Shown: positions 9,424 to 19,458 of the stretch, in pieces
Numbering within the stretch: the stretch's first letter is position 1
Layout of the letters: the number at the start of each line of letters is the position of its first letter
NCBI RefSeq assembly: GCF_963678635.1
Contig: NW_026971192.1
Coordinates: 1 to 29,629, forward strand
Direction of reading: 5' to 3'
Source of the DNA: Symsagittifera roscoffensis
Taxonomy: Eukaryota > Xenacoelomorpha > Acoela > Convolutidae
DNA length: 29,629 nucleotides
Translations under genes and position numbers: made by a program
Notes under the pieces: generated by a model
The model's database searches: none
What the model saw: only the letters and a program-made list of their open reading frames with translations
What the model was told of the DNA's origin: nothing

Positions 9424-10404
9424 AACTCGGCACAAAGGGCCAGAAGAGATTGCTTCCACGACGCAGCCTGGGTGGAGTACCTCACGGAGCCACGTATGCC
9501 AGAAGGTGCAGTCCACCTAATCATCGGGGACAGCCTGCTGCGGGTGTTGACCCGGATTCAATCACACTGGCAAACGGGCATCTTGAGTTTCGCTGGAGCT
9601 GCAACGCCACAAATATTGGCAACACTTGAGATGCTAGGGATGGTTAGAGTGTACACGGTAACTCTGATGATCGGGACGAATGACGTGTCGAGGGGAGAAG
9701 TAAGGAAACCGATGAGGCTGCATGACAAGATGAGCTGCCTCCTTGAGGAGTTAAGGATTCAGATGGACCCTGTCCTACTCACGGTATGTACCATCCCCTA
9801 CAATATGAAGGCTGATCAGCACGCGATAGAGATGAACGTGAAGGTACGGAACCTGAACAAAGTGATCAGGCAAATTCATCGAAGGAGCGTCCTCCCGGTC
9901 GGATTGCTGGATGTGGCCGAGCATATGGATCAAGCTGGATTCCCTGACGATGAATCTGCAGACGGAATCCACTTTGATAGACCAAGAGGGGTGGAATGGT
10001 TGAATGATGTCTTTCAAAGGCACATAAACGCGCTAGAAGCGGAGCTGCTGGAGACGGCCCAATTCACATTCGGACCACCTCCAAACCCACCCTTCCTTGC
10101 CTCAATGGCTTTGTCCAGTCGCTTAGGGGAGAGGGTCGATTCTAGAGAGGGCTCAAGAAGCAATCGGACCAGGTTGCCAGGCGCCGTGCCGATGAAGGCT
10201 GAGGAGGCAACGACACCAACACCCCAGAGTTCAGTAGTGTCCTCAGTGGTAGTGGCGGAGAGCAAGAGGGTGGAGAGATCAGCGGAGACCAATCGGTCGA
10301 GATATCTAGAGAAAGTGAGAGGGTTGGACTTGGAAGACCTGGAATGCAGACGAGCTAGCGGAAACCCTGGGTCTCGAACTGGTGTCGCACGAGGACTTGA
10401 GTAG
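9424..10404 (+). pseudogene. SGNH/GDSL hydrolase-like domain (first of two)
   Basis: The frame is continuous with ORF2 after TAG 9421-9423. Counted from the codon at 9472, it shows the SGNH blocks in order: block I HLIIGDSLLRV with Ser21, block II SFAGAA with Gly42, block III LMIGTNDVSRGE with Asn70, and block V DGIHFDRPRG with Asp164 and His167. The complete Ser-Gly-Asn-Asp/His set is present, as in GDSL esterases and acyl hydrolases. Length (about 190 residues) fits a minimal SGNH domain. The end of the true frame is near 10350, where a one-base shift moves coding into frame 2; the last codons to 10404 are shadow. A remnant lies in copy 2 at 19680-19863. SGNH esterases occur in ORF1 of some CR1-type LINEs and in giant rotifer retroelements, so capture by a retroelement has precedent. 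The substrate is unknown. Confidence 0.82.
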
Positions 10405-11584
10405 ACATCAGTGCGTGGACTGGCTGGAGGCTCACGAGACGCACTTCTCGAGAGCAAGAATGATGGATCTGACCGGGATTCCCGCGAAGTCGGTCATGGG
10501 ACCGATCAATTACTGGCCTCTCAAGTTGTTGGGAAGTCCGGGAGTCATAGCGGAACCCCCAAGCATCGGATAAGTATTACCAGGATCAGATTGGCAACTC
10601 CAGCGCCCAGCGCAGTTGAGGGTGGTGGATAAACTATTGAATCCAAAGGAAATGGAATTGCCGGATGCCGCCTATGAAGGCACGAAGTTGGCGGACAATC
10701 CCAGATATGGGAAACCCTTTGGGAACACACAATCGGCCAAGACCCTGGCAGTTTATGACAGAGCAGATCCAGCTGCTGCGAGGGTGATCATTGTAGCAGG
10801 ATCAGACTTCGAGGGGACGTCTCCCAAGTTGTTATGGCCAGAGACTTTGATATACTCATTACCAGGAGCTGAGCTGAACCAGATGTTGACCCAGGTGGTA
10901 GCGATAAAGTCGGAGATGCCTTGCGAGCCGGAGCTACTACTGTTTGCGGGAATGAACGACCACCTGCACGCAACTGGGTTTCTTTAGCAGCTCAAGGGTG
11001 ACGAACCGGCACCGAGAAGAATCTGGGAAGCAATCCAGACGTTATTTGCAGCAATGAATGAGGTGCAGGAGAACGTTGCCTCCTGATTTTTGTCAAAGAC
11101 AAAGGTAGTATTCACTACGTCACCCGGGTACGCGAGCATGCCTCTTGCTCTGCAATTCGTGTACGCGGTCTTGATCCTGATAGCTGAGGGGAATGAGTGG
11201 CGGATTCTGATGGCAGCTCCCAATCGTGAGCTGGAACCGACGAACCTGAGGCTCCGCATGTCGGAACTGGCGGCGGCATGTGCGGATGTATCCCACGCAC
11301 TGAGGGGCTTCTATCAATTAGCAGACATCCTCATTGTGTTGGACGAAGTCCTCTTGCTAGAGATATCAAACTTCGCCAGACAATTTAAGTTCAGTCCTGT
11401 GATCGGGGACGATCACCAGGCGATAAATCACTTGACGGCCAGTTTGTGGTTTCGAAGCATTGATGTGACTATCACGGGCTCCACCAGTAGATCTAGAGGA
11501 CCGAGCAATGAAAGAAAGAATGTGGTTTCAACGGAGAAGCAACTTGAGTCGATGGAGTATCGACTGACGCAAGAGAGAGGCTGA
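10352..11584 (+). pseudogene. Second, degenerate SGNH-like domain
   Basis: Coding runs in frame 2 (10352-10570), briefly in frame 1 (10556-10610), then frame 2 from about 10616. Stops are TAG 10985-10987, TGA 11084-11086 and TGA 11582-11584. A linker (EDLSRHQCVDWLEAHE; KSVMGPINYWPLKLLGSPG) precedes a domain that repeats the spacing of the first. From 10616, RVIIVAGSDF carries Ser63, LPGAEL carries Gly84 and ELLLFAGMNDHLH carries Asn114. Ser-to-Gly is 21 residues in both domains and Ser-to-Asn is 49 versus 51. A later VIGDDHQAIN near 11402 may hold the acidic/His block but lacks an exact D-X-X-H. Block I reads GSD rather than GDS. It is most simply a diverged duplicate; loss of catalysis is plausible. 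Confidence is moderate because only motif spacing supports it. Confidence 0.5.
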
Positions 11585-13031
11585 TGGCCATTCCTGACGC
11601 CAAGGCTGGAGAACGCTACAGACAAGACGAGAGAGGATGCCCCTCTTCTCGTGAAACAAGTCTGGAATTTTGTTGAGAAGCAATTGGAGGCGGCCGAACA
11701 AATGGAGATGACAGTGACTAGGTCCGTCACAGCTGCAAACGAGGTCACGATCGGAGGATTCTGGAGGGAGCATGCGAAGGGCGAGCTGAAGACGAGAAGG
11801 GATCATGAGATTTTTAAGTTCTTGAGTCCTTGTTGGAGGAAAGAGTTCATGGCTGGAGTGTTCAGTTCAAAAGAGACCATTTCTGGAGCCTTTGTGCAGG
11901 AAATACTGAGCATGCCCATCAGCCTACTGCTGGCACTATACCTGGTTTACCCTAGATACTTATTCAACATGGGCCCAATGTACATGTTTAGTCGGGGCGT
12001 GGAAATACTACGGATTGACGGGTATCTGGCACTGGTACTCCTAACACATTGGGAATTAGTGTCCTTCCACCGACTGATGAAGTATGGGGAGCCCCTGTCG
12101 ATGGGGAAAACCCACTCGAGCATCGACACATATTCATATAAGTGTGCAGCAGGGCTGAAGACGCTGCTAGTGGAATACCTCTTGATGCAGAATCGATACA
12201 TGACTGGTGAGGAGAAGAATCCGAAAACGAGAGAGGAATGGAGGAAAGTGAATGGTGGCATGCCTCTGTTGACCGACCTGGGCCTGGCGATAAGATCGGA
12301 CCCAATGGGGATAATCCGGGGGCTAGAGGAGGTCGTAACTTGCATTTTTTGTTACTCTAGTGACGGCGTATCGCAACTCTGTGACGCACTTGAGCCTCAT
12401 AGGTGTACTGGATGGAACGGCACTCAATTGGTGTCAAAAAGAGGTGCTGAGGGCACGGATGAGCAATACGGTACTCTTCGGAAAGGTGAAGGATGCAGAG
12501 CTGATGGTGTATAATTTCCGAGGACAACTACAGTGTAGGATGGGAGGTAAACGCGAGGGCCCCATCGAAACGTATCCCAAGTTCTTGAACTTGAACCCTC
12601 TGACAGCGAGTGAACAGGAGATCTTGAGGATTCCCGCGTGGAAGAAAAGCTTTGAGCTGATAAAGAGGGAGCTGGAGGCAATACTAGAGAAGGAATTCTT
12701 ACCAACAACCATTCCCGAGTTCCCAATAGTCAGGAGAATGACCCTGGGAATGAACAGCCCCCTGGTAGTCCCATCCCTATTCCCGAGAGCAGCAGCGGAA
12801 GAACTGCAAAAAGCGTTCACAAAGGGCTGGGATCCCCTGTTCATTGGCTACACTGCAGCGGTTTATTTTCACACTAGTGAGAAAGTAATAAACTCATGGA
12901 CGACTCAGGCGAAGAAGATGAGAGACTCACTGCCCCCGAAGTTCGAGGTGCGAGAGATCTTGAGAACGCTTGAGCGGGAGGGATTGGTGAACATGTTGCC
13001 TGTGTGGGACGATGGCAGGATGATCGTATAA
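11585..13031 (+). pseudogene. Unknown element protein segment A (helical, about 480 codons)
   Basis: It continues in frame 2 from the SGNH-like segment after TGA 11582-11584 up to about 12355. There a one-base change near a T run moves it to frame 3, open to TAA 13029-13031. It is mostly helical, with a hydrophobic stretch ISLLLALYLVYPRYLF (about 11920-11967) and a conserved-looking KTHSSIDTYSYKCAAGLKTL. The hydrophobic stretch alone is weak evidence for a membrane segment because polar residues and Pro follow immediately. No signal peptide or cleavage site marks it as an envelope protein. I do not recognise a domain. It is called coding because the frame, strand and composition continue those of the flanking segments. 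Confidence 0.55.
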
Positions 13032-14356
13032 GAGGGGCACATTGCATTGAAGGATGAAATGCACCCTACGGGCTAGAGCAGGCGGAGATGAGACAGGAGG
13101 GAAAGGAGTTGGATGCAGCAGGTCCATTGTACGTGGCTCTGACGGAATATAAGAAACCAGATCCAGCGACACCATCACCCCTGTCGTTGGGCACCCCTGG
13201 AGATAAGAGGAGTGGCCCTGTAGAAGATCGGTTCAAGAGGATTCTTGAGAGAAGAAGGATCGAATCAGGAGAGGAAAGTATGGACGAGACCCTCAGCGAA
13301 GCCGGAGAAGACATGGAAGTGGGAAATACGCCAGAACCCAAGCCATCGGTGGAGGAGTTCACCACTCAAGAACTGTTGAGGGATCTGAGTGGAGAGAATT
13401 GTGCAGATACTGCCACTCCACCTCTGACCCCATCTCCCCGGAAAAATCTAGAGTTGCCACTGACGAGTGAGACTTCCAATATGGGAATGATACTTTTGAG
13501 TGCGGAAGAAAGGGAAAGGAATACATTCGAGGGAAATAAGGACATGTTCCTAGGGACTCTGGACGAGGATGCTTGGCGAGAATTCTTGAGGGAGTTCAAT
13601 CAAGAAGTGAACAGCGAGACTACGCTAGACAAATTCAAGGATGAACTGTGGGACACAGTGGGGAAATTCGGAGAGCCGCTTTTGATGGGAACAGGTCTGG
13701 ATGAGAAGGCGAGAAAAGAACTGCTAAGCAAGCTGGTCGAGCTAAGAAAGGCGCATCCGACGACCAGAGACAACGAATATAAAGGCAGCTCTACTCTGAA
13801 ACAAAAAACTGTAGATAAAATAGTTGAAGGTGTAAAAGGGGATAAGGTTGGGACTAGTAATATGATTGAAAGTAATAATATCCTTAAGGCTCGAGCAGGG
13901 GGGAGGCAAGAGTTGGAAGAGTTGGATGGAGACAAAGAGATCGAATCAGTTATGATAACGACGACGCCCTCAAGCAGAGATGTGAAGTCTCGCAAGAGAA
14001 AAAGAGAGGTAGAGGGATTGAGTAGTCCTTCGGCGGATGCTGTCTTTGAGAGAAACTTGAGAGAGACGGCGCCCATGGTTCTGGCACGATATAAAACGGC
14101 GGCCTACAAGAGCAGCGCTGAACCCAGAAAACCACTCGAAGTGGAGAAGGAAATGGAGGTTTCCACCAACTCGACATCTGAAGAGGACCTCAGGCCCCAG
14201 AATTCGAACATGAAAAGAGGTTCAACGAGCGGACAAACGTGGGAAGTAGATGTCGGCAAAGAATGTGTCTCAAAGGAGTATCAAGCCACGGGGGAACAAA
14301 TAAAGAGCGATCTTCTTGAGAGGAATAGAACGAGGAAAACCTCCCGGTCATGGTGA
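13032..14356 (+). pseudogene. Unknown element protein segment B (acidic, disordered, basic cluster)
   Basis: After TAA 13029-13031, coding shifts from frame 3 to frame 2 by a one-base loss near 13065. It then stays open from about 13067 to TGA 14354-14356 (over 420 codons). The composition is rich in Glu, Ser, Thr and Lys with few aromatic residues, so most of it is probably disordered. A basic cluster SRKRKREVE near 13990 could be a nuclear localisation signal. A shorter ordered part, EDAWREFLREFNQEV (about 13567-13611), looks helical. The frame continues past the TGA. No domain is recognised; the function is unknown. Confidence 0.55.
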
Positions 14357-15128
14357 GTGGCCCTCGAGACACTGAAAGAACTGGAAGACTGCCTAAAGAA
14401 GCTTGACAGTGGGGTGGAACGCAGGCGACGTAACTGGGCTAACCAACAAAAAGATGAGGTTAACAAACTAGAGTTGGGGAACCAACTGAAGAGGAGTTGG
14501 CAGAATTTGTTAGGGGATCATTTTGAGGAAGCGATGAGGACATCCTCGTCGGCATTGCCATTGATGGCAAATCCCTCAATTAGAACCGCAGGCACTAATG
14601 TTCACGTGGAGCCTGGTGGGAATAGAGTTAGAGACACTGACCTCGTACGACAAGTTGAAACTGTGAGGCAAGAATCTAGAGGTGTATCAAGCACTGATGC
14701 AACACGTGGCCAAAGATAATTCAGGCTTGAGTTTAGCAAAGACGAGAGATGCTACCTGTTTCATGAGATGGATAATGTCGATGATGACTGACAGTACCAT
14801 CCTGGCATGTCACCAAAGAGCAAGCGGAAGCAAAACAATGGAAAGGAGAGTCTCAGCAGTCATCTTAAACGTATATCAGAGTACTGGGATGAAAAAGGAG
14901 GATGGTTCCAGGCAATCTCTGGAGAGCCACAGAAAGCTAGACGAGATACGGAGATTTTACAACAAGAAGTTCGAGGAGGAACACGATGTACACCGTAATT
15001 TGGCCTCGTCAGGGGAGTACTCGAGACCCAATAAGAAAGTAGAATATCAGTACGTGTCTGGAGTAATGGGGATGGCGTACAATCCCTTCTTGGACTCACA
15101 GGAGGCGCTCACAGGAACCACGAGGTAG
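14357..15128 (+). pseudogene. Unknown element protein segment C (charged, frame changes)
   Basis: Frame 2 continues from the TGA at 14354 (LETLKELEDCLKKLDSGVERR, coiled-coil-like) to about 14620. Frame 3 then reads ETLTSYDKLKL and, beyond one TGA, VYQALMQHVAKDN. From about 14805 to 14900 frame 2 again looks more natural (SPKSKRKQNNGKES, SHLKRISEYWDE). From 14905 frame 3 (SLESHRKLDEIRRFYNKKFEEEHDV) is convincing up to TAG 15126-15128. At least two shifts are therefore needed. The segment is helical and charged, and I recognise no domain. Exact switch points cannot be fixed without a relative to align. Confidence 0.45.
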
Positions 15129-15144
15129 CGGAGCTACTGAGGTT

Positions 15145-16026
15145 TTGGATAGAGAAAATAGTGGAAATAGACGCAACGGAGAGAGAGAGAGACGGAGTTT
15201 GGGCTTGATTCTCGATGAAGATCTAGCAACATTGAGCGTGGTGCACAAACTGATCTTACCTCAGGTAAGGGAGTCAGGCGCGAAGACAAACAAACTAGGG
15301 TCGGCAAGAAAGATGGAGCCAGGTAGTTGTCTGGACTCGACGTGTGGGAGTGGAGAACACACCTGTGATGAACGATCATGCGTTAGGATACTATCCTTTC
15401 AAAAAGAAGATCTAGTCACCTGGTTTGAAGACATCACGGAGAGGGAGAAGAGTGAAGTGCAGATAGTGGCGGAGTGCTACGCGAGTGCCACGGTGAACAT
15501 AGCAACATCTCTTGGATTCTTCTCAAGGATGTGCAGTCTGCAGTCGTTGGAGAGGCTAGAGTCTGAACACCATTTGGTGACTGCGTTGAGCGTGGAGTCG
15601 TGGCCTGGGGTATTGCAGGTGACTCAAAAGCACATCAGGAGCTGGATGGTCGGTCTCGAGGTGGAAATGGGATTTTCCATGAGCGAAGCCTATGGTCTGC
15701 CATTTAATGCGAAATCCTTGGTAGGGTCAGTGATGGCCAACCTGTGCGGCAGCCACTGCCCACTGCACATGTCGATGGTGGAGGTATCCAATCAAAGGGA
15801 ATTAATTGACAAAGCCTTCTCGGTGCCCAAGTGCGTAAGGTTGGCTCGGATGTCGCATCATCCACACAGGTTGTTGCGAAAAATCCGAGGAACAGTGCCG
15901 AGAGAATTGAGGGATGACTTGAGTGAAATCTGGGGGGAAGAGCTTTTAAGTTTGGAAAGTGAGAATATAAGTGACCACGAGAGACTAAATGTGATCGGAA
16001 AACCGGTGGGGGTGCTCCAAACATAG
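15145..16026 (+). pseudogene. Unknown element protein segment D (293-codon open frame)
   Basis: This is an uninterrupted frame 1 stretch ending at TAG 16024-16026. The first ~40 codons, rich in Arg and Asn, may be shadow. From about 15200 the sequence is a mixed helix/strand protein with several Cys and His (CGSGEHTCDERSC near 15343; CGSHCPLHM near 15748). Spacing does not match a zinc-finger family I know. It lies between segments C and E on the same strand, each in a different frame, and is most likely part of the same long product. Function unknown. Confidence 0.5.
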
Positions 16027-16913
16027 AGGAGAAAGATACGATGCACGAGAAGATGATGGAGCTCGAACCTCTCCTGGAAGCCTCGGGAGAGCGCAACCTC
16101 AGGAGCATTGAGATCACCCACGGAGAGTGCCCATGCCACTGTCTGGCACAAACGGTGTGGTATCCGGATCACGCAAACCTTTGCCTGGTGTGGGATGTGG
16201 AAGAAATTCGATCGATAGGATTACCGGATCACCAGCAAAAGGTGGCGCTCTTGGTGGTGAGCACAATGCTGGCTCTAAGGTGGATTGAAGAGAATGTAAC
16301 GAAGTATCGGGAAACGAAGACGCCAACGGCTGCGTCGATATAAGCGATATATTACAGCAGGAGACTCGAATTGTTTGAGACTGCATGCAAGGTATTCGCC
16401 ATATCAATGGAAGTCAGACACGTATGGAGCCGTTCGAGATTCTTTCCTTGGTTTCGAGCGACCTTGACGTCTTGGTTATACATGGTGACGAAAGATCACA
16501 TGAGGAAATATCAAAAGGATTATCGACAGTTCCAGGCCGAGATTGGACCAGAGGCTTTCAAGAGACCTCTGCTAACCCATCGAAATGCGATCACGACGGG
16601 ATGGAAAAGAGTGGGTAGAGTGTCTAGAGACAACACCAAAGCGAGGGAGTCGATCCTAGAAGAAGACTTGGCGAAGAACGCGAGCCTGAGCCTTCATAAC
16701 TCCTTCTGTTTCAACCGGGAACCGAGAGTGAAGTGTCTGCCCAACCAAGCAAAGAGATTGCAGGAGCAAAGGGAATGGATGCGATCCTATGAACAACTGA
16801 AGGCTTGGGAGGAGATCGTGATTAGCTCCGATGATGAAGAAGCACTGTTTAAACAGTTTGCGGGGTCAGATAAGTCTGGACATAGTACCTCGAAGGCGAA
16901 GAACGTGAGATGA
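16027..16913 (+). pseudogene. Unknown element protein segment E, C-terminus of the 3' string
   Basis: Frame 3 is open from about 16041 to TGA 16911-16913 except for TAA 16341-16343. Near its start is a tight Cys/His cluster, HGECPCHC followed by H and C about 10-14 residues later (16119-16184), which could bind zinc. The rest is basic and helical (MRKYQKDYRQFQAE; KRLQEQREWMRSYEQLK) and ends with an acidic ISSDDEEALFKQF and a Ser/Lys tail. The last ~105 codons are duplicated at 18027-18344. The position directly upstream of a purine tract and LTR-like region fits the last gene of a retroelement. No family is recognised. Confidence 0.55.
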
Positions 16914-16940
16914 GCGGGTGGCTCAAAGGGAAATTCTAGA

Positions 16941-16974
16941 GTCTTGAGTCTTGAGAGGGAAGGGGGATCGAGGG
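16941..16974 (+). promoter_or_regulatory. Candidate polypurine tract before the 3' LTR-like region
   Basis: A purine-rich run, GAGAGGGAAGGGGGA at 16953-16967, interrupted by TC and continued GAGGG to 16974, is followed by TG at 16975. It lies just after the last stop codon, where a plus-strand primer is expected. It is repeated in the second unit near 18384-18404, where the G run is followed by CTCGAGGG. Confidence 0.45.
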
Positions 16975-17058
16975 TGAACTCGGATGAAATCTGGGTTCAC
17001 GAAAAAGAAATTTTAACGAATCAGATATCAGATATTGTTATTAATATGCTATATTTAT

Positions 17059-17067
17059 TATATAAAT
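17059..17067 (+). promoter_or_regulatory. TATA-like box TATATAAAT
   Basis: It lies about 85 bp inside the LTR-like region in an AT-rich stretch, and is repeated at 18483-18491 in unit B. It could be a promoter of the element; there is no direct evidence of a start site. Confidence 0.35.
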
Positions 17068-17473
17068 CAAAATTCTGCATGACAATTTCCTGATTGAATG
17101 GGACAAAAGATAATTTAAATCGTTAGCTTAAAACGCGAGAATTCGAAGGTGCAGGTTTATGCAGATTTTGATTGGTGTTTAGCGATAGTATGAAAATTTT
17201 ACATGGTAGTGAATTTTGGGGTGTAGATAAATTTAAGTCTGCTGCAAACTTCTGTAAATGACCACTGGCACTGTACCTTAAGCAACACTCGGTTTTCTGG
17301 GATTCACTGACAGACGACAGCACGCGATGAGGACATCGATCTCGAGTCCGGGGAGTATGTGCCAGTCGGTCATATTTGGAAGTTTGACCTTGAGGAACAT
17401 GAGATACGTTGTTTTGGAATGGAATTCAATTTTTTAAAAATTCGAATGGAGCCTGTCATGCTCAGTTTTCTCG

Positions 17474-17574
17474 CGACAACTGAAAATAGAATAAAATAAA
17501 ATCAGAACAACCGAATTACAATTGCGGAAAAGTTGTCGAATAAATACAGTGGGAAATTGCTATTCGCAATTTCC
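17474..17574. repeat. Two short inverted repeats in the LTR-like region
   Basis: CGACAACT at 17474-17481 pairs with AGTTGTCG at 17531-17538, enclosing the AATAAA cluster. GGAAATTGC at 17552-17560 pairs with GCAATTTCC at 17566-17574 around a 5-nt loop. The 9-bp hairpin is unchanged in unit B (18976-18984 and 18990-18998). Confidence 0.8.
17490..17544 (+). terminator. Cluster of polyadenylation signals (AATAAA)
   Basis: AATAAA occurs at 17490-17495, 17495-17500 and 17539-17544; the cluster is also present in unit B (about 18915-18968). Placement downstream of the TATA-like box is as in an LTR R region, although about 430 bp separates them. Confidence 0.4.
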
Positions 17575-18026
17575 AGATACAAAATAAGACACGAGTAGAG
17601 CCGTCTCATCCGGAAATAGGAGACGAGATAATCGCGAGAGACGAGAGCAATTACTCGAACTGAACCAGAGTGAACCTTCGGTGGAAAGGTGGACGGCTGG
17701 AGTGTCCCAATGGTTCAGACAAAACTTCAATTCAAAACTTATTTCCTTTATTAAAACTGATTAGTATTGAACTTCTCAAGTTACTATATTTAATTCTCGA
17801 GTTGCTCATCATTTTAATTTTCTCCTAATTCTCGGGTGTGTCGACATGTAAGTTCCTAATTTAATTTACCTGAGTGTGTTTTATGATTGTTATGTTGAGA
17901 TAAGGCGAGTTTTAGGTTGATCGATCTGAAATGGATCGAAGTTCCACTGTCTAATAAAAAGTAACTTAACGGATTGTTCCGACCCGGTTTTTAACGGCGT
18001 TCTCGTATTTGGGTATTTTGAGACCT

Positions 18027-18344
18027 ACGGGATGGAAAAGAGTGGGTAGAGTGTCTAGAGACAACACCAAAGCGAGGGAGTCGATACTAGAAGAAGACTT
18101 GGCAAAGAAAGTGAGCCTGAGCCTTCATAACTCCTTCTGTTTGAACCGGGAATCGAGAGTGAAGGGTCTGCCCAACCAAGCAAAGAGATTGCAGGAGCAA
18201 AGTGAATGGATGCGATCCTATGAACAATTGAAGGCTTGGGAGGAGATCGTGATTAGCTCCAATGATGAAGAAGCACTGTTGAAACAGTTTGCGGTGTCAG
18301 ATACGTCTGGACATAGTACCTCGAAGGCGAAGAACGCGAGATGA
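18027..18344 (+). pseudogene. Duplicated C-terminus of segment E without its upstream part
   Basis: The ~105-codon tail is open to the TGA at 18342-18344 and differs from the original by several amino acid changes (for example CFNREPRVKC becomes CLNRESRVKG). The frame has no ATG and enters from LTR-like sequence of unit A, so it is a fragment. Both copies stay open despite substitutions, which over 105 codons is only weak evidence of anything but recent duplication. Confidence 0.75.
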
Positions 18345-19458
18345 GCGGGTGGCTCAAAGGGAAATTCTAGAGTCTTGAGTCTTGAGAGGGAAGGGGGCTC
18401 GAGGGTGAACTCGGATGAAATCTGGGTTCATGAAAAAGAAATTTTAACGAATCAGATATTGTTATTAATATGCCATATTTATTATATAAATCAAAATGCT
18501 TCATGACAATTTCCTGATTGAATGGGACAAAAAAATTTTTAAATCGTTAGCTTAAAAAGCGAGAAATCAAAGGCGCAGGTGTATGCAGATTTTGATTGTT
18601 GTTTAGCGATAGTATGAAAATTTTACATGGTAGTGAATTTTGGGGTGTAGATAAACTTAAGTCTGCTGCAAACTTCTGTAAATGACCACTGGCACTGTAA
18701 CTTGAGCAACACTCGGTTTTCTGGGATTCACTGACAGACGACAGCACGCGATGAGGACATCGATCCCGAGTCCGGGGAGTATGTGCCAGTCGGTCATATT
18801 TTGAAGTTTGACTTTGAGGAACATGAGATACGTTGTTTTGGAGTGGAATTCAATTTTTTAAAAATTCGAATGGAGCCTGTCATGCTCAGTTTTCTCGCGA
18901 CAACTGAAAACAGAATAAAATAAAATCAGAACAACCGAAATACAATTGCGGTAAAGTTGTCGAATAAATACAGTGGGAAATTGCTATTCGCAATTTCCAG
19001 ATACAAAATAAGACACGAGTAGAGCCGTCTCATCCTGAAATAGGAGACGAGATAATCGCGAGAGACGAGAGCAATCATTCGAACTGAACCAGAGTGAACC
19101 TTCGGTGGAAAGGTGGACAGCTGGAGTGTCCCAATGGTTCAGACAAAACTTCAATTCTAGAGTCAAAACTTATTTCCTTTATTAAAACTGATTAGTATTG
19201 AACTTCTCAAGTTTTTGTATTCAATTCTCGAGTTGATCATCATTTTAGTTTCTCCTAATTCTCGAGTGTGTCGACATGTGAGTTCCTAATTTAATTTACC
19301 TGAGTGTGTTTTGTGATTGTTATGTTGAGATAAGGCGAGTTTTAGGTTGATAAATCTGAAATGGATCAAACTTCCACCGTCTAATAAAAAGTAACTTAAC
19401 GGATTGTTCCGACCCGAATTTTAACGGCGTTTGCGTATTTTGGGTAATTTGAGACCTA
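18345..19458 (+). other. LTR-like 3' non-coding region, unit B
   Basis: This is the second copy of the LTR-like sequence, with the purine tract, TATATAAAT (18483-18491), AATAAA cluster and hairpins kept. It may be the 3' LTR of a second, internally deleted tandem element that shares the unit A LTR. Confidence 0.45.

Larger units (their letters stand above)
16596..18026 (+). repeat. Tandem duplication, unit A (1431 bp)
   Basis: From ACGGGATGG at 16596 the sequence through GAGACCTA at 18026 is repeated immediately by 18027-19458. The unit contains the last ~105 codons of segment E, the stop, the purine tract and the LTR-like region. An 8-nt gain (ATCAGATATC context, near 17023) distinguishes it from unit B, plus scattered substitutions of a few percent by eye. 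Confidence 0.95.
16975..18026 (+). other. LTR-like 3' non-coding region, unit A
   Basis: No ORF of the element is present. It contains a TATA-like box, several AATAAA signals and two inverted repeats, in the position of a 3' LTR. A TG start after the purine tract is visible, but the CA end is not identifiable because the right edge coincides with the duplication junction. A 5' LTR is not in the window for comparison, so the LTR call stays provisional. Confidence 0.45.
18027..19458 (+). repeat. Tandem duplication, unit B (1432 bp)
   Basis: This is a head-to-tail copy of 16596-18026. The junction at 18026/18027 reads GAGACCTACGGGATGG. Unit B has an 8-nt gain near 19155 and several substitutions. 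Its right end GAGACCTA (19451-19458) is where homology to unit A necessarily stops, so the original LTR-like sequence could extend further right. Confidence 0.95.

Noticed and set aside
10014-10457. Minus-strand ORF (147 codons) opposite the end of the SGNH segment
   Set aside because: Antisense shadow of the coding strand, no motif.
11905-11990. Hydrophobic stretch as an envelope transmembrane segment
   Set aside because: Prolines and polar residues break it, and there is no signal peptide, furin-type site or fusion-like segment nearby.
13600-14076. Long minus-strand ORF (158 codons) opposite segment B
   Set aside because: Ser/Leu-rich shadow of a Glu/Lys/Ser-rich coding strand; no motif.
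855-14356. Reassigned stop codon (alternative genetic code)
   Set aside because: All three stop codons occur as interruptions, mixed with one-base shifts, which fits neutral decay.
2780-16340. Host introns explaining frame changes in copy 1
   Set aside because: Frames switch within a few bases with continuous coding on both sides; no GT...AG interval is needed except perhaps in the spacer at 7879-8104.
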